NCBI RefSeq assembly: GCF_023091745.1
Contig: NW_026292661.1
Span: 1,860,001-1,924,000 of the forward strand
Reading direction: 5' to 3'
DNA: 64,000 bases
Origin: Budorcas taxicolor
Taxonomy: Eukaryota > Chordata > Mammalia > Artiodactyla > Bovidae
How positions within the stretch are numbered: the stretch's first letter is position 1; every line of letters begins with the position of its first letter. This document shows, in pieces, positions 22,871 to 35,925 of the stretch. The position numbers were made by a program, and so were the translations under genes. The notes beneath the pieces are model-generated. The model was not told the origin of the DNA. It saw nothing but the letters and a program-made list of their open reading frames with translations, and did no database searches.

Positions 22871-25800
22871 TGATCAGCCTCGAGACGCCTCAGCGGAAAT
22901 GGGCCTCATCTCGCCTGGAGGGGAGAACGTCCCGGATTTTCTCGAGTTGCGGCAGGTCTTCTCGAGTTACGACGGGGACCTCAGGGACCCGCTCTGGTGG
23001 CCTCAGGAAAGGCCAGTCCCCATGCGAGTTGCTAGGGGACCTCTCGGGATTCCTCTCCCGTCCATGCCGGGGCCTCAGTCCTTGTGTGGAGTCGGGGTCG
23101 GAACCTGAGGATTCCTCTCCAGTGTTGCCATGGATCTTGGGGTGCTTCTGAGTCTCCCCAGGGGAGTCAGGCCTCGTCTCGAGTGGGGGCATGCACGTGC
23201 GCTTTCCTCCCGAGCTGCAGCAGTAGTGTCACGCTTCCTGTCACGTGGTTCAAGGGATCTGTGGCTTTCCCTCGAGGCTGTCCCTCGAGGCTTTCCCACG
23301 AGGCTTTCCCACAGGGCTGTGCCACGTGCCACCTTGGTGTGAGTCGATCCTCGGCGTGAAAGACGAGCCGGTGAAGGGAAAAGAGGTTCCTCTGGAATGG
23401 ACTGAGACATCTGGGGGACTCTTGGAATGGTGGCACGACCCTGGAGTTCCTCTCGCCGTTCCTGTTGAGAGGGCCTCCTCTTGAGATGCGACGGGAACGC
23501 CGGGAACTCTTTCCCGACGAAGCAGGGAAAGGATCCCTCATCTCGAGCTACGAGGCGGAAACGGGGCTCCTCTGGCTGTGGGCGGGACCCTCGTGATTCC
23601 TCTCGAGTGGAGACGGCTATGTCGGGGAACTTCTTGATTTGCACCAAGGGTGTGAAGGACCCTTTCGAAGTTCCAGAGGTGAGGTGTGATCAGCCTCGAG
23701 ACGCCTCAGCGGAAATGGGCCTCATCTCGCCTGGAGGGGAGAACCTCCTGGATTTTCTCGAGTTGTGGCAGGTCTTCTCGAGTTACGACGGGGACCTCAG
23801 GGACCCGCTCTGGTGGCCTCAGGAAAGGCCAGTCCCCATGCGAGTTGCTAGGGGACCTCTCGGGATTCCTCTCCCGTCCATGCCGGGACATCAGTCCTTG
23901 TGTGGAGTCGGGGCCGGAACCTGAGGATTCCTCTCCAGTGTTGCCATGGATCTTGGGGTGCTTCTGAGTCTCCCCAGGGGAGTCAGGCGTCGTCTCGAGT
24001 GGGGGCATGCACGTGCGCTTTCCTCCCGAGCTGCAGCAGTAGTGTTACGCTTCCTGTCACGTGGATCAAGGGATCTGTGGCTTTCCCTCGAGGCTGTCCC
24101 TCGAGGCTTTCCCACGAGGCTTTCCCACAGGGCTGTGCCACGTGCCACCTTGGTGTGAGTCGATCCTCGGCGTGAAAGACGAGCCGGTGAAGGGAAAAGA
24201 GGTTCCTCTGGAATGGACTGAGACATCTGGGGGACTCTTGGAATGGTGGCACGACCCTGGATTTCCTCTCGCCGTTCCTGTTGAGAGGGCCTCCTCTTGA
24301 GATGCGACGGGAACGCCGGGAACTCTTTCCCGACGAAGCAGGGAAAGGATCCCTCATCTCGAGCTACGAGGCGGAAACGGGGCTCCTCTGGATGTGGGCG
24401 GGACCCTCGTGATTCCTCTCGAGTGGAGACGGCTATGTCGGGGAACTTCTTGATTTGCACCAAGGGTGTGAAGGACCCTTTCGAAGTTCCAGAGGTGAGG
24501 TGTGATCAGCCTCGAGACGCCTCAGCGGAAATGGGCCTCATCTCGCCTGGAGGGGAGAACCTCCTGGATTTTCTCGAGTTGCGGCAGGTCTTCTCGAGTT
24601 ACAACGGGGACCTCAGGGACCCGCTCTGGTGGCCTCAGGAAAGGCCAGTCCCCATGCGAGTTGCTAGGGGACCTCTCGGGATTCCTCTCCCGTCCATGCC
24701 GGGGCCTCAGTCCTTGTGTGGAGTCGGGGCCGGAACCTGAGGATTCCTCTCCAGTGTTGCCATGGATCTTGGGGTGCTTCTGAGTCTCCCCAGGGGAGTC
24801 AGGCCTCGTCTCGAGTGGGGGCATGCACGTGCGCTTTCCTCCCGAGCTGCAGCAGTAGTGTCACGCTTCCTGTCACGTGGATCAAGGGATCTGTGGCTTT
24901 CCCTCGAGGCTGTCCCTCGAGGCTTTCCCACGAGGCTTTCCCACAGGGCTGTGCCACGTGCCACCTCGGTGTGAGTCGATCCTCGGCGTGAAAGTCGAGC
25001 CGGTGAAGGGAAAAGAGGTTCCTCTGGAATGGACTGAGACATCTGGGGGACTCTTGGAATGGTGGCACGACCCTGGAGTTCCTCTCGCCATTCCTGTTGA
25101 GAGGGCCTCCTCTTGAGATGCGACGGGATGGCCGGGTACTCTTTCCCGACGAAGCAGGGAAAGGATCCCTCATCTCGAGCTACGAGGCGGAAACGGGGCT
25201 CCTCTGGATGTGGGCGGGACCCTCGTGATTCCTCTCGAGGGCAGACGGGTATGTCGGGGAACTTCTTGTTTTGCACCAAGGGTGTGAAGGACCCTTTTGA
25301 ATTTCCAGAGGTGAGGTGTGATCAGCCTCGAGACGCCTCAGCGGAAATGGGCCTCATCTCGCCTGGAGGGGAGAACCTCCTGGATTTTCTCGAGTTGCGG
25401 CAGGTCTTCTCGAGTTACGACGGGGACCTCAGGGACCCGCTCTGGTGGCCTCAGGAAAGGCCAGTCCCCATGCGAGTTGCTAGGGGACCTCTCGGGATTC
25501 CTCTCCCGTCCATGCCGGGGCCTCAGTCCTTGTGTGGAGTCGGGGCCGGAACCTGAGGATTCCTCTCCAGTGTTGCCATGGATCTTGGGGTGCTTCTGAG
25601 TCTCCCCAGGGGAGTCAGGCCTCGTCTCGAGTGGGGGCATGCACGTGCGCTTTCCTCCCGAGCTGCAGCAGTAGTGTCACGCTTCCTGTCACGTGGATCA
25701 AGGGATCTGTGGCTTTCCCTCGAGGCTGTCCCTCGAGGCTTTCCCACGAGGCTTTCCCACAGGGCTGTGCCACGTGCCACCTCAGTGTGAGTCGATCCTC

Positions 25801-28800
25801 GGCGTGAAAGTCGAGCCGGTGAAGGGAAAAGAGGTTCCTCTGGAATGGACTGAGACATCTGGGGGACTCTTGGAATGGTGGCACGACCCTGGAGTTCCTC
25901 TCGCCGTTCCTGTTGAGAGGGCCTCCTCTTGAGATGCGACGGGAACGCCGGGAACTCTTTCCCGACGAAGCAGGGAAAGGATCCCTCATCTCGAGCTACG
26001 AGGCGGAAACGGGGCTCCTCTGGATGTGGGCGGGACCCTCGTGATTCCTCTCGAGTGGAGACGGCTATGTCGGGGAACTTCTTGATTTGCACCAAGGGTG
26101 TGAAGGACCCTTTCGAAGTTCCAGAGGTGAGGTGTGATCAGCCTCGAGACGCCTCAGCGGAAATGGGCCTCATCTCGCCTGGAGGGGAGAACCTCCTGGA
26201 TTTTCTCGAGTTGCGGCAGGTCTTCTCGAGTTACGACGGGGACCTCAGGGACCCGCTCTGGTGGCCTCAGGAAAGGCCAGTCCCCATGCGAGTTGCTAGG
26301 GGACCTCTCGGGATTCCTCTCCCGTCCATGCCGGGGCCTCAGTCCTTGTGTGGAGTCGGGGCCGGAACCTGAGGATTCCTCTCCAGTGTTGCCATGGATC
26401 TTGGGGTGCTTCTGAGTCTCCCCAGGGGAGTCAGGCGTCGTCTCGAGTGGGGGCATGCACGTGCGCTTTCCTCCCGAGCTGCAGCAGTAGTGTCACGCTT
26501 CCTGTCACGTGGATCAAGGGATCTGTGGCTTTCCCTCGAGGCTGTCCCTCGAGGCTTTCCCACGAGGCTTTCCCACAGGGCTGTGCCACGTGCCACCTTG
26601 GTGTGAGTCGATCCTCGGCGTGAAAGACGAGCCGGTGAAGGGAAAAGAGGTTCCTCTGGAATGGACTGAGACATCTGGGGGACTCTTGGAATGGTGGCAC
26701 GACCCTGGATTTCCTCTCGCCGTTCCTGTTGAGAGGGCCTCCTCTTGAGATGCGACGGGAACGCCGGGAACTCTTTCCCGACGAAGCAGGGAAAGGATCC
26801 CTCATCTCGAGCTACGAGGCGGAAACGGGGCTCCTCTGGATGTGGGCGGGACCCTCGTGATTCCTCTCGAGTGGAGACGGGTATGTCGGGGAACTTCTTG
26901 ATTTGCACCAAGGGTGTGAAGGACCCTTTCGAAGTTCCAGAGGTGAGGTGTGATCAGCCTCGAGACGCCTCAGCGGAAATGGGCCTCATCTCGCCTGGAG
27001 GGGAGAACCTCCTGGATTTTCTCGTGTTGCGGCAGGTCTTCTCGAGTTAAGACGGGGACCTCAGGGACCCGCTCTGGTGGCCTCAGGAAAGGCCAGTCCC
27101 CATGCGAGTTGCTAGGGGACCTCTCGGGATTCCTCTCCCGTCCATGCCGGGGCCTCATTCCTTGTGTGGAGTCGGGGCCGGAACCTGAGGATTCCTCTCC
27201 AGTGTTGCCATGGATCTTGGGGTGCTTCTGAGTCTCCCCAGGGGAGTCAGGCCTCGTCTCGAGTGGGGGCATGCACGTGCGCTTTCCTCCCGAGCTGCAG
27301 CAGTAGTGTCACGCTTCCTGTCACGTGGATCAAGGGATCTGTGGCTTTCCCTCGAGGCTGTCCCTCGAGGCTTTCCCACGAGGCTTTCCCACAGGGCTGT
27401 GCCACGTGCCACCTCGGTGTGAGTCGATCCTCGGCGTGAAAGTCGAGCCGGTGAAGGGAAAAGAGGTTCCTCTGGAATGGACTGAGACATCTGGGGGACT
27501 CTTGGAATGGTGGCACGACCCTGGAGTTCCTCTCGCCATTCCTGTTCAGAGGGCCTCCTCTTGAGATGCGACGGGAAGGCCGGGTACTCTTTCCCGACGA
27601 AGCAGGGAAAGGATCCCTCATCTCGAGCTACGAGGCGGAAACGGGGCTCCTCTGGATGTGGGCGGGACCCTCGTGATTCCTCTCGAGGGCAGACGGGTAT
27701 GTCGGGGAACTTCTTGTTTTGCACCAAGGGTGTGAAGGACCCTTTCGAATCTCCAGAGGGGAGGTGTGATCAGCCTCGAGACGCCTCAGCGGAAATGGGC
27801 CTCATCTCGCCTGGAGGGGAGAACCTCCTGGATTTTCTCGAGTTGCGGCAGGTCTTCTCGAGTTACGACGGGGACCTCAGGGACCCGCTCTGGTGGCCTC
27901 AGGAAAGGCCAGTCCCCATGCGAGTTGCTAGGGGACCTCTCGGGATTCCTCTCCCGTCCATGCCGGGGCCTCAGTCCTGGTGTGGAGTCGGGGCCGGAAC
28001 CTGAGGATTCCTCTCCAGTGTTGCCATGGATCTTGGGGTGCTTCTGAGTCTCCCCAGGGGAGTCAGGCCTCGTCTCGAGTGGGGGCATGCACGTGTGCTT
28101 TCCTCCCGAGCTGCAGCAGTAGTGTCACGCTTCCTGTCACGTGGATCAAGGGATCTGTGGCTTTCCCTCGAGGCTGTCCCTCGAGGCTTTCCCACGAGGC
28201 TTTCCCACAGGGCTGTGCCACGTGCCACCTTGGTGTGAGTCGATCCTCGGCGTCTAAGACGAGCCGGTGAAGGGAAAAGAGGTTCCTCTGGAATGGACTG
28301 AGACATCTGGGGGACTCTTGGAATGGTGGCACGACCCTGGAGTTCCTCTCGAAGTTCCTGTAGAGAGGGCCTCCTCTTGAGATGCGACGGGAACGCCGGG
28401 AACTCTTTCCCGACGAAGCAGGGAAAGGATCCCTCATCTCGAGCTACGAGGCCGAAACGGGGCTCCTCTGGATGTGGGCGGGACCCTCGTGATTCCTCTC
28501 GAGTGGAGACGGCTATGTCGGGGAACTTCTTGTTTTGCACCAAGGGTGTGAAGGACCCTTTCGAAGTTCCAGAGGTGAGGTGTGATCAGCCTCGAGACGC
28601 CTCAGCGGAAATGGGCCTCATCTCGCCTGGAGGGGAGAACCTCCTGGATTTTCTCGAGTTGCGGCAGGTCTTCTCGAGTTACGACGGGGACCTCAGGGAC
28701 CCGCTCTGGTGGCCTCAGGAAAGGCCAGTCCCCATGCGAGTTGCTAGGGGACCTCTCGGGATTCCACTCCCGTCCATGCCGGGGCCTCAGTCCTTGTGTG

Positions 28801-31030
28801 GAGTCGGGGCCGGAACCTGAGGATTCCTCTCCAGTGTTGCCATGGATCTTGGGGTGCTTCTGAGTCTCCCCAGGGGAGTCAGGCGTCGTCTCGAGTGGGG
28901 GCATGCACGTGCGCTTTCCTCCCGAGCTGCAGCAGTAGTGTCACGCTTCCTGTAACGTGGATCAAGGGATCTGTGGCTTTCCCTCGAGGCTGTCCCTCGA
29001 GGCTTTCCCACGAGGCTTTCCCACAGGGCTGTGCCACGTGCCACCTTGGTGTGAGTCGATCCTCGGCGTGAAAGACGAGCCGGTGAAGGGAAAAGAGGTT
29101 CCTCTGGAATGGACTGAGACATCTGAGGGACTCTTGGAATGGTGGCACGACCCTGGAGTTCCTCTCGCCGTTCCTGTTGAGAGGGCCTCCTCTTGAGATG
29201 CGACGGGAACGCCGGGAACTCTTTCCTGACGAAGCAGGGAAAGGATCCCTCATCTCGAGCTACGAGGCGGAAACGGGGCTCCTCTGGATGTGGGCGGGAC
29301 CCTCGTGATTCCTCTCGAGTGGAGACGGCTAGGTCGGGGAACTTCTTGATTTGCACCAAGGGTGTGAAGGACCCTTTCGAAGTTCCAGAGGGGAGGTGTG
29401 ATCAGCCTCGAGACGCCTCAGCGGAAATGGGCCTCATCTCGCCTGGAGGGGAGAACCTCCTGGATTTTCTCGAGTTGCGGCAGGTCTTCTCGTGTTACGA
29501 CGGGGACCTCAGGGACCCGCTCTGGTGGCCTCAGGAAAGGCCAGTCCACATGCGAGTTGCTAGGGGACCTCTCGGGATTCCTCTCCCGTCCATGCCGGGG
29601 CCTCAGTCCTTGTGTGGAGTCGGGGCCGGAACCTGAGGATTCCTCTCCAGTGTTGCCATGGATCTTGGGGTGCTTCTGAGTCTCCCCAGGGGAGTCAGGC
29701 CTCGTCTCGAGTGGGGGCATGCACGTGCGCTTTCCTCCCGAGCTGCAGCAGGAGTGTCACGCTTCCTGTCACGTGGATCAAGGGATCTGTGGCTTTCCCT
29801 CGAGGCTGTCCCTCGAGGCTTTCCCACGAGGCTTTCCCACAGGGCTGTGCCACGTGCCACCTTGGTGTGAGTCGATCCTCGGCGTGAAAGACGAGCCGGT
29901 GAAGGGAAAAGAGGTTCCTCTGGAATGGACTGAGACATCTGGGGGACTCTTGGAATGGTGGCACGACCCTGGAGTTCCTCTCGCCGTTCCTGTTGAGAAG
30001 GCCTCCTCTTGAGATGCGACGGGAACGCCGGGAACTCTTTCCCGACGAAGCAGGGAAAGGATCCCTCATCTCGAGCTACGAGGCGGAAACGGGGCTCCTC
30101 TGGATGTGGGCGGGACCCTCGTGATTCCTCTCGAGTGGAGACGGCTAGGTCGGGGAACTTCTTGATTTGCACCAAGGGTGTGAAGGACCCTTTCGAAGTT
30201 CCAGAGGTGAGGTGTGATCAGCCTCGAGACGCCTCAGCGGAAATGGGCCTCATCTCGCCTGGAGGGGAGAACCTCCTGGATTTTCTCGAGTTGCGGCAGG
30301 TCTTCTTGAGTTACGACGGGGACCTCAGGGACCCGCTCTGGTGGCCTCAGGAAAGGCCAGTCCCCATGCGAGTTGCTAGGGGACCTCTCGGGATTCCTCT
30401 CCCGTCCATGCCGGGGCCTCAGTCCTTGTGTGGAGTCGGGGCCGGAACCTGAGGATTCCTCTCCAGTGTTGCCATTGATCTTGGGGTGCTTCTGAGTCTC
30501 CCCAGGGGAGTCAGGCCTCGTCTCGAGTGGGGGCATGCACGTGCGCTTTCCTCCCGAGCTGCAGCAGTAAGGTCACGCTTCCTGTCACGTGGTTCAAGGG
30601 ATCTGTGGCTTTCCCTCGAGGCTGTCCCTCGAGGTTTTCCCAAGAGGCTTTCCAACAGGGCTGTGCCACGTGCCACCTTGGTGTGAGTCGATCCTCGGCG
30701 TGAAAGACGAGCCGGTGAAGGGAAAAGAGGTTCCTCTGGAATGGACTGAGACATCTGGGGGACTCTTGGAATGGTGGCACGACCCTGGAGTTCCTCTCAC
30801 CGTTCCTGTTGAGAGGGCCTCCTCTTGAGATGCGACGGGAACGCCGGGAACTCTTTCCCGACGAAGCAGGGAAAGGATCCCTCATCTCGAGCTACGAGGC
30901 GGAAACGGGGCTCCTCTGGATGTGGGCGGGACCCTCGTGATTCCTCTCGAGTGGAGACGGCTATGTCGGGGAACTTCTTGATTTGCACCAAGGGTGTGAA
31001 GGACCCTTTCGAAGTTCCAGAGGTGAGGTG
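22871..31030 (+). repeat. Higher-order repeat copy B (10 monomers, 8160 bp)
   Basis: Copy B repeats copy A in the same order: the monomers at 22871, 23687 and 24503 match A at an offset of 7344, and those at 26135, 26951, 27767, 28583, 29399 and 30215 match at 8160. One extra monomer (25319) accounts for the difference. Corresponding monomers differ by only a few substitutions by eye, for example AGACGTCG at 20720 against AGGCGTCG at 28880. Copy B ends near 30.8 kb, where the next monomer (31031) lacks the GAACGTCCCGG marker. Confidence 0.9.
25319..26134 (+). repeat. Extra monomer in HOR copy B (insertion by unequal exchange)
   Basis: This monomer has no partner in copy A. The 3' part of the preceding monomer already switches type: GCCGGGTACTC near 25131, GAGGGCAGACGGG near 25238 and GAATTTCCAG near 25299 are features otherwise found before the monomers at 19607 and 27767. 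The 5' side therefore came from that type, and after about 25.9 kb the text returns to the expected order. A crossover between misaligned monomers three positions apart explains it simply. Confidence 0.75.
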
Positions 31031-32662
31031 TGATCAGCCTCGAGACGCCTCAGCGGAAATGGGCCTCATCTCGCCTGGAGGGGAGAACCTCCTGGATTTT
31101 CTCGAGTTGCGGCAGGTCTTCTCGAGTTACGACGGGGACCTCAGGGACCCGCTCTGGTGGCCTCAGGAAAGGCCAGTCCCCATGCGAGTTGGGAGGGGAC
31201 CTCTCGGGATTCCTCTCCCGTCCATGCCGGGGCCTCAGTCCTTGTGTGGAGTCGGGGCCGGAACCTGAGGATTCCTCTCCAGTGTTGCCATGGATCTTGG
31301 GGTGCTTCTGAGTCTCCCCAGGGGAGTCAGGCCTCGTCTCGAGTGGGGGCATGCACGTGCGCTTTCCTCCCGAGCTGCAGCAGTAGTGTCACGCTTCCTG
31401 TCACGTGGATCAAGGGATCTGTGGCTTTCCCTCGAGGCTGTCCCTCGAGGCTTTCCCACGAGGCTTTCCCACAGGGCTGTGCCACGTGCCACCTTGGTGT
31501 GAGTCGATCCTCGGCGTGAAAGACGAGCCGGTGAAGGGAAAAGAGGTTCCTCTGGAATGGACTGAGACATCTGGGGGACTCTTGGAATGGTGGCACGACC
31601 CTGGAGTTCCTCTCGCCGTTCCTGTTGAGAGGGCCTCCTCTTGAGATGCGACGGGAACGCCGGGAACTCTTTCCCGACGAAGCAGGGAAAGGATCCCTCA
31701 TCTCGAGCTACGAGGCGGAAACGGGGCTCCTCTGGATGTGGGTGGGACCCTCGTGATTCCTCTCGAGTGGAGACGGGTATGTCGGGGAACTTCTTGTTTT
31801 GCACCAAGGGTGTGAAGGACCCTTTCGAAGTTCCAGAGGTGAGGTGTGATCAGCCTCGAGACGCCTCAGCGGAAATGGGCCTCATCTCGCCTGGAGGGGA
31901 GAACCTCCTGGATTTTCTCGAGTTGCGGCAGGTCTTCTCGAGTTACGACGGGGACCTCAGGGACCCGCTCTGGTGGCCTCAGGAAAGGCCAGTCCCCATG
32001 CGAGTTGCTAGGGGACCTCTCGGGATTCCTCTCCCGTCCATGCCGGGGCCTCAGTCCTTGTGTGGATTCGGGGCCGGAACCTGAGGATTCCTCTCCAGTG
32101 TTGCCATGGATCTTGGGGTGCTTCTGAGTCTCCCCAGGGGAGTCAGGCCTCGTCTCGAGTGGGGGCATGCACGTGCGCTTTCCTCCCGAGCTGTAGCAGT
32201 AGTGTCACGCTTCCTGTCACGTGGATCAAGGGATCTGTGGCTTTCCCTCGAGGCTGTCCCTCGAGGCTTTCCCACGAGGCTTTCCCACAGGGCTGTGCCA
32301 CGTGCCACCTTGGTGTGAGTCGATCCTCGGCGTGAAAGACGAGCCGGTGAAGGGAAAAGAGGTTCCTCTGGAATGGACTGAGACATCTGGGGGACTCTTG
32401 GAATGGTGGCACGACCCTGGAGTTCCTCTCGCCATTCCTGTTGAGAGGGCCTCCTCTTGAGATGCGACGGGAACGCCGGGAACTCTTTCCCGACGAAGCA
32501 GGGAAAGGATCCCTCATCACGAGCTACTAGGCGAAAACGGGGCTCCTCTGGATGTGGGCGTGACCCTCGTGATTCCTCTCGAGTGGAGACGGCTATGTCG
32601 GGGAACTTCTTGATTTGCACCAAGGGTGTGAAGGACCCTTTCGAAGTTCCAGAGGGGAGGTG
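31031..32662 (+). repeat. Two linking monomers between the HOR and the dimer/trimer block
   Basis: The monomer at 31031 is near-common with the private change GAGTTGGGAGGGG near 31187. The monomer at 31847 has GTGTGGATTCGG near 32064 and introduces the cluster TCATCACGAGCTACTAGGCG near 32515, which then recurs at 34147, 35779, 38226 and 40674. Confidence 0.8.
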
Positions 32663-34294
32663 TGATCAGCCTCGAGACGCCTCAGCGGAAATGGGCCTCA
32701 TCTCGCCTGGAGGGGAGAACCTACTGGATTTTCTCGAGTTGCGGCAGGTCTTCTCGAGTTACGACGGGGACCTCAGGGACCCGCTCTGGTGGCCTCAGGA
32801 AAGGCCAGTCCCCATGCGAGTTGCTAGGGGACCTCTCGGGATTCCTCTCCCGTCCATGCCGGGGCCTCAGTCCTTGTGTGGAGTCGGGGCCGGAACCTGA
32901 GGATTCCTCTCCAGTGTTGCCATGGATCTTGGGGTGCTTCTGAGTCTCCCCAGGGGAGTCAGGCCTCGTCTCGAGTGGGGGCATTCACGTGCGCTTTCCT
33001 CCCGAGCTGCAGCAGTAGTGTCACGCTTCCTGTCACGTGGATGAAGGGATCTGTGGCTTTCCCTCGAGGCTGTCCCTCGAGGCTTTCCCACGAGGCTTTC
33101 CTACAGGGCTGTGCCACGTGTCACCTTGGTGTGAGTCGATCCTCGGCGTGAAAGACGAGCCGGTGAAGGGAAAAGAGGTTCCTCTGGAATGGACTGAGAC
33201 ATCTGGGGGACTCTTGGAATGGTGGCACGACCCTGGAGTTCCTCTCGAAGTTCCTGTAGAGAGGGCCTCCTCTTGAGATGCGACGGGAACGGCGGGAACT
33301 CTTTCCCGACGAAGCAGGGAAAGGATCCCTCATCTCGAGCTACGAGGCCGAAACGGGGCTCCTCTGGATGTGGGCGGGACCCTCGTGATTCCTCTCGAGT
33401 GGAGACGGGTATGTCGGGGAACTTCTTGTTTTGCACCAAGGGTGTGAAGGACCCTTTCGAAGTTCCAGAGGTGAGGTGTGATCAGCCTCGAGACGCCTCA
33501 GCGGAAATGGGCCTCATCTCGCCTGGAGGGGAGAACCTCCTGGATTTTCTCGAGTTGCGGCAGGTCTTCTCGAGTTACGACGGGGACCTCAGGGACCCGC
33601 TCTGGTGGCCTCAGGAAAGGCCAGTCCCCATGCGAGTTTCTAGGGGACCTCTCGGGATTCCTCTCCCGTCCATGCCGGGGCCTCAGTCCTTGTGTGGAGT
33701 CGGGGCCGGAACCTGAGGATTCCTCTCCAGTGTTGCCATGGATCTTGGGGTGCTTCTGAGTCTCCCCAGGGGAGTCAGGCCTCGTCTCGAGTGGGGGCAT
33801 GCACGTGCGCTTTCCTCCCGAGCTGTAGCAGTAGTGTCACGCTTCCTGTCAGGTGGATCAAGGGATCTGTGGCTTTCCCTCGAGGCTGTCCCTCGAGGCT
33901 TTCCCACGAGGCTTTCCCACAGGGCTGTGCCACGTGCCACCTTGGTGTGAGTCGATCCTCGGCGTGAAAGACGAGCCGGTGAAGGGAAAAGAGGTTCCTC
34001 TGGAATGGACTGAGACATCTGGGGGACTCTTGGAATGGTGGCACGACCCTGGAGTTCCTCTCGCCATTCCTGTTGAGAGGGCCTCCTCTTGAGATGCGAC
34101 GGGAACGCCGGGAACTCTTTCCCGACGAAGCAGGGAAAGGATCCCTCATCACGAGCTACTAGGCGAAAACGGGGCTCCTCTGGATGTGGGCGTGACCCTC
34201 GTGATTCCTCTCGAGTGGAGACGGCTAGGTCGGGGAACTTCTTGATTTGCACCAAGGGTGTGAAGGACCCTTTCGAAGTTCCAGAGGGGAGGTG
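32663..34294 (+). repeat. Dimer HOR, copy 1 (1632 bp)
   Basis: First monomer: GAACCTACTGG near 32718, GCATTCACG near 32983, GTGGATGAAGG near 33038, then GAAGTTCCTGTAG, GAACGGCGGG and GAGGCCGAAAC. Second monomer: GCGAGTTTCTAGG near 33633, GCTGTAGCAG near 33823 and TCATCACGAGCTACTAGG near 34147. The same pair follows immediately. Confidence 0.88.
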
Positions 34295-35925
34295 TGATCA
34301 GCCTCGAGACGCCTCAGCGGAAATGGGCCTCATCTCGCCTGGAGGGGAGAACCTACTGGATTTTCTCGAGTTGCGGCAGGTCTTCTCGAGTTACGACGGG
34401 GACCTCAGGGACCCGCTCTGGTGGCCTCAGGAAAGGCCAGTCCCCATGCGAGTTGCTAGGGGACCTCTCGGGATTCCTCTCCCGTCCATGCCGGGGCCTC
34501 AGTCCTTGTGTGGAGTCGGGGCCGGAACCTGAGGATTCCTCTCCAGTGTTGCCATGGATCTTGGGGTGCTTCTGAGTCTCCCCAGGGGAGTCAGGCCTCG
34601 TCTCGAGTGGGGGCATTCACGTGCGCTTTCCTCCCGAGCTGCAGCAGTAGTGTCACGCTTCCTGTCACGTGGATGAAGGGATCTTTGGCTTTCCCTCGAG
34701 GCTGTCCCTCGAGGCTTTCCCACGAGGCTTTCCCACAGGGCTGTGCCACGTGCCACCTTGGTGTGAGTCGATCCTCGGCGTGAAAGACGAGCCGGTGAAG
34801 GGAAAAGAGGTTCCTCTGGAATGGACTGAGACATCTGGGGGACTCTTGGAATGGTGGCACGACCCTGGAGTTCCTCTCGAAGTTCCTGTAGAGAGGGCCT
34901 CCTCTTGAGATGCGACGGGAACGGCGGGAACTCTTTCCCGACGAAGCAGGGAAAGGATCCCTCATCTCGAGCTACGAGGCCGAAACGGGGCTCCTCTGGA
35001 TGTGGGCGGGACCCTCGTGATTCCTCTCGAGTGGAGACGGGTATGTCGGGGAACTTCTTGTTTTGCACCAAGGGTGTGAAGGACCCTTTCGAAGTTCCAG
35101 AGGTGAGGTGTGATCAGCCTCGAGACGCCTCAGCGGAAATGGGCCTCATCTCGCCTGGAGGGGAGAACCTCCTGGATTTTCTCGAGTTGCGGCAGGTCTT
35201 CTCGAGTTACGACGGGGACCTCAGGGACCCGCTCTGGTGGCCTCAGGAAAGGCCAGTCCCCATGCGAGTTTCTAGGGGACCTCTCGGGATTCCTCTCCCG
35301 TCCATGCCGGGGCCTCAGTCCTTGTGTGGAGTCGGGGCCGGAACCTGAGGATTCCTCTCCAGTGTTGCCATGGATCTTGGGGTGCTTCTGAGTCTCCCCA
35401 GGGGAGTCAGGCCTCGTCTCGAGTGGGGGCATGCACGTGCGCTTTCCTCCCGAGCTGCAGCAGTAGTGTCACGCTTCCTGTCACGTGGATCAAGGGATCT
35501 GTGGCTTTCCCTCGAGGCTGTCCCTCGAGGCTTTCCCACGAGGCTTTCCCACAGGGCTGTGCCACGTGCCACCTTGGTGTGAGTCGATCCTCGGCGTGAA
35601 AGACGAGCCGGTGAAGGGAAAAGAGGTTCCTCTGGAATGGACTGAGACATCTGGGGGACTCTTGGAATGGTGGCACGACCCTGGAGTTCCTCTCGCCGTT
35701 CCTGTTGAGAGGGCCTCCTCTTGAGATGCGACGGGAACGCCGGGAACTCTTTCCCGACGAAGCAGGGAAAGGATCCCTCATCACGAGCTACTAGGCGAAA
35801 ACGGGGCTCCTCTGGATGTGGGCGGGACCCTCGTGATTCCTCTCGAGTGGAGACGGCTAGGTCGGGGAACTTCTTGATTTGCACCAAGGGTGTGAAGGAC
35901 CCTTTCGAAGTTCAGAGGTGAAGTG
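34295..35925 (+). repeat. Dimer HOR, copy 2 (1631 bp)
   Basis: This repeats the 32663 pair at an offset of 1632 with few differences: GATCTTTGGC near 34681, and normal GCTGCAGCAG and CACGTGG in the second monomer. The second monomer is 815 bp, with the TTCAGAGG deletion near 35911, the only such indel in the right four fifths of the window. It also has GTGAAGTGTG just before the next TGATCA. Confidence 0.88.
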
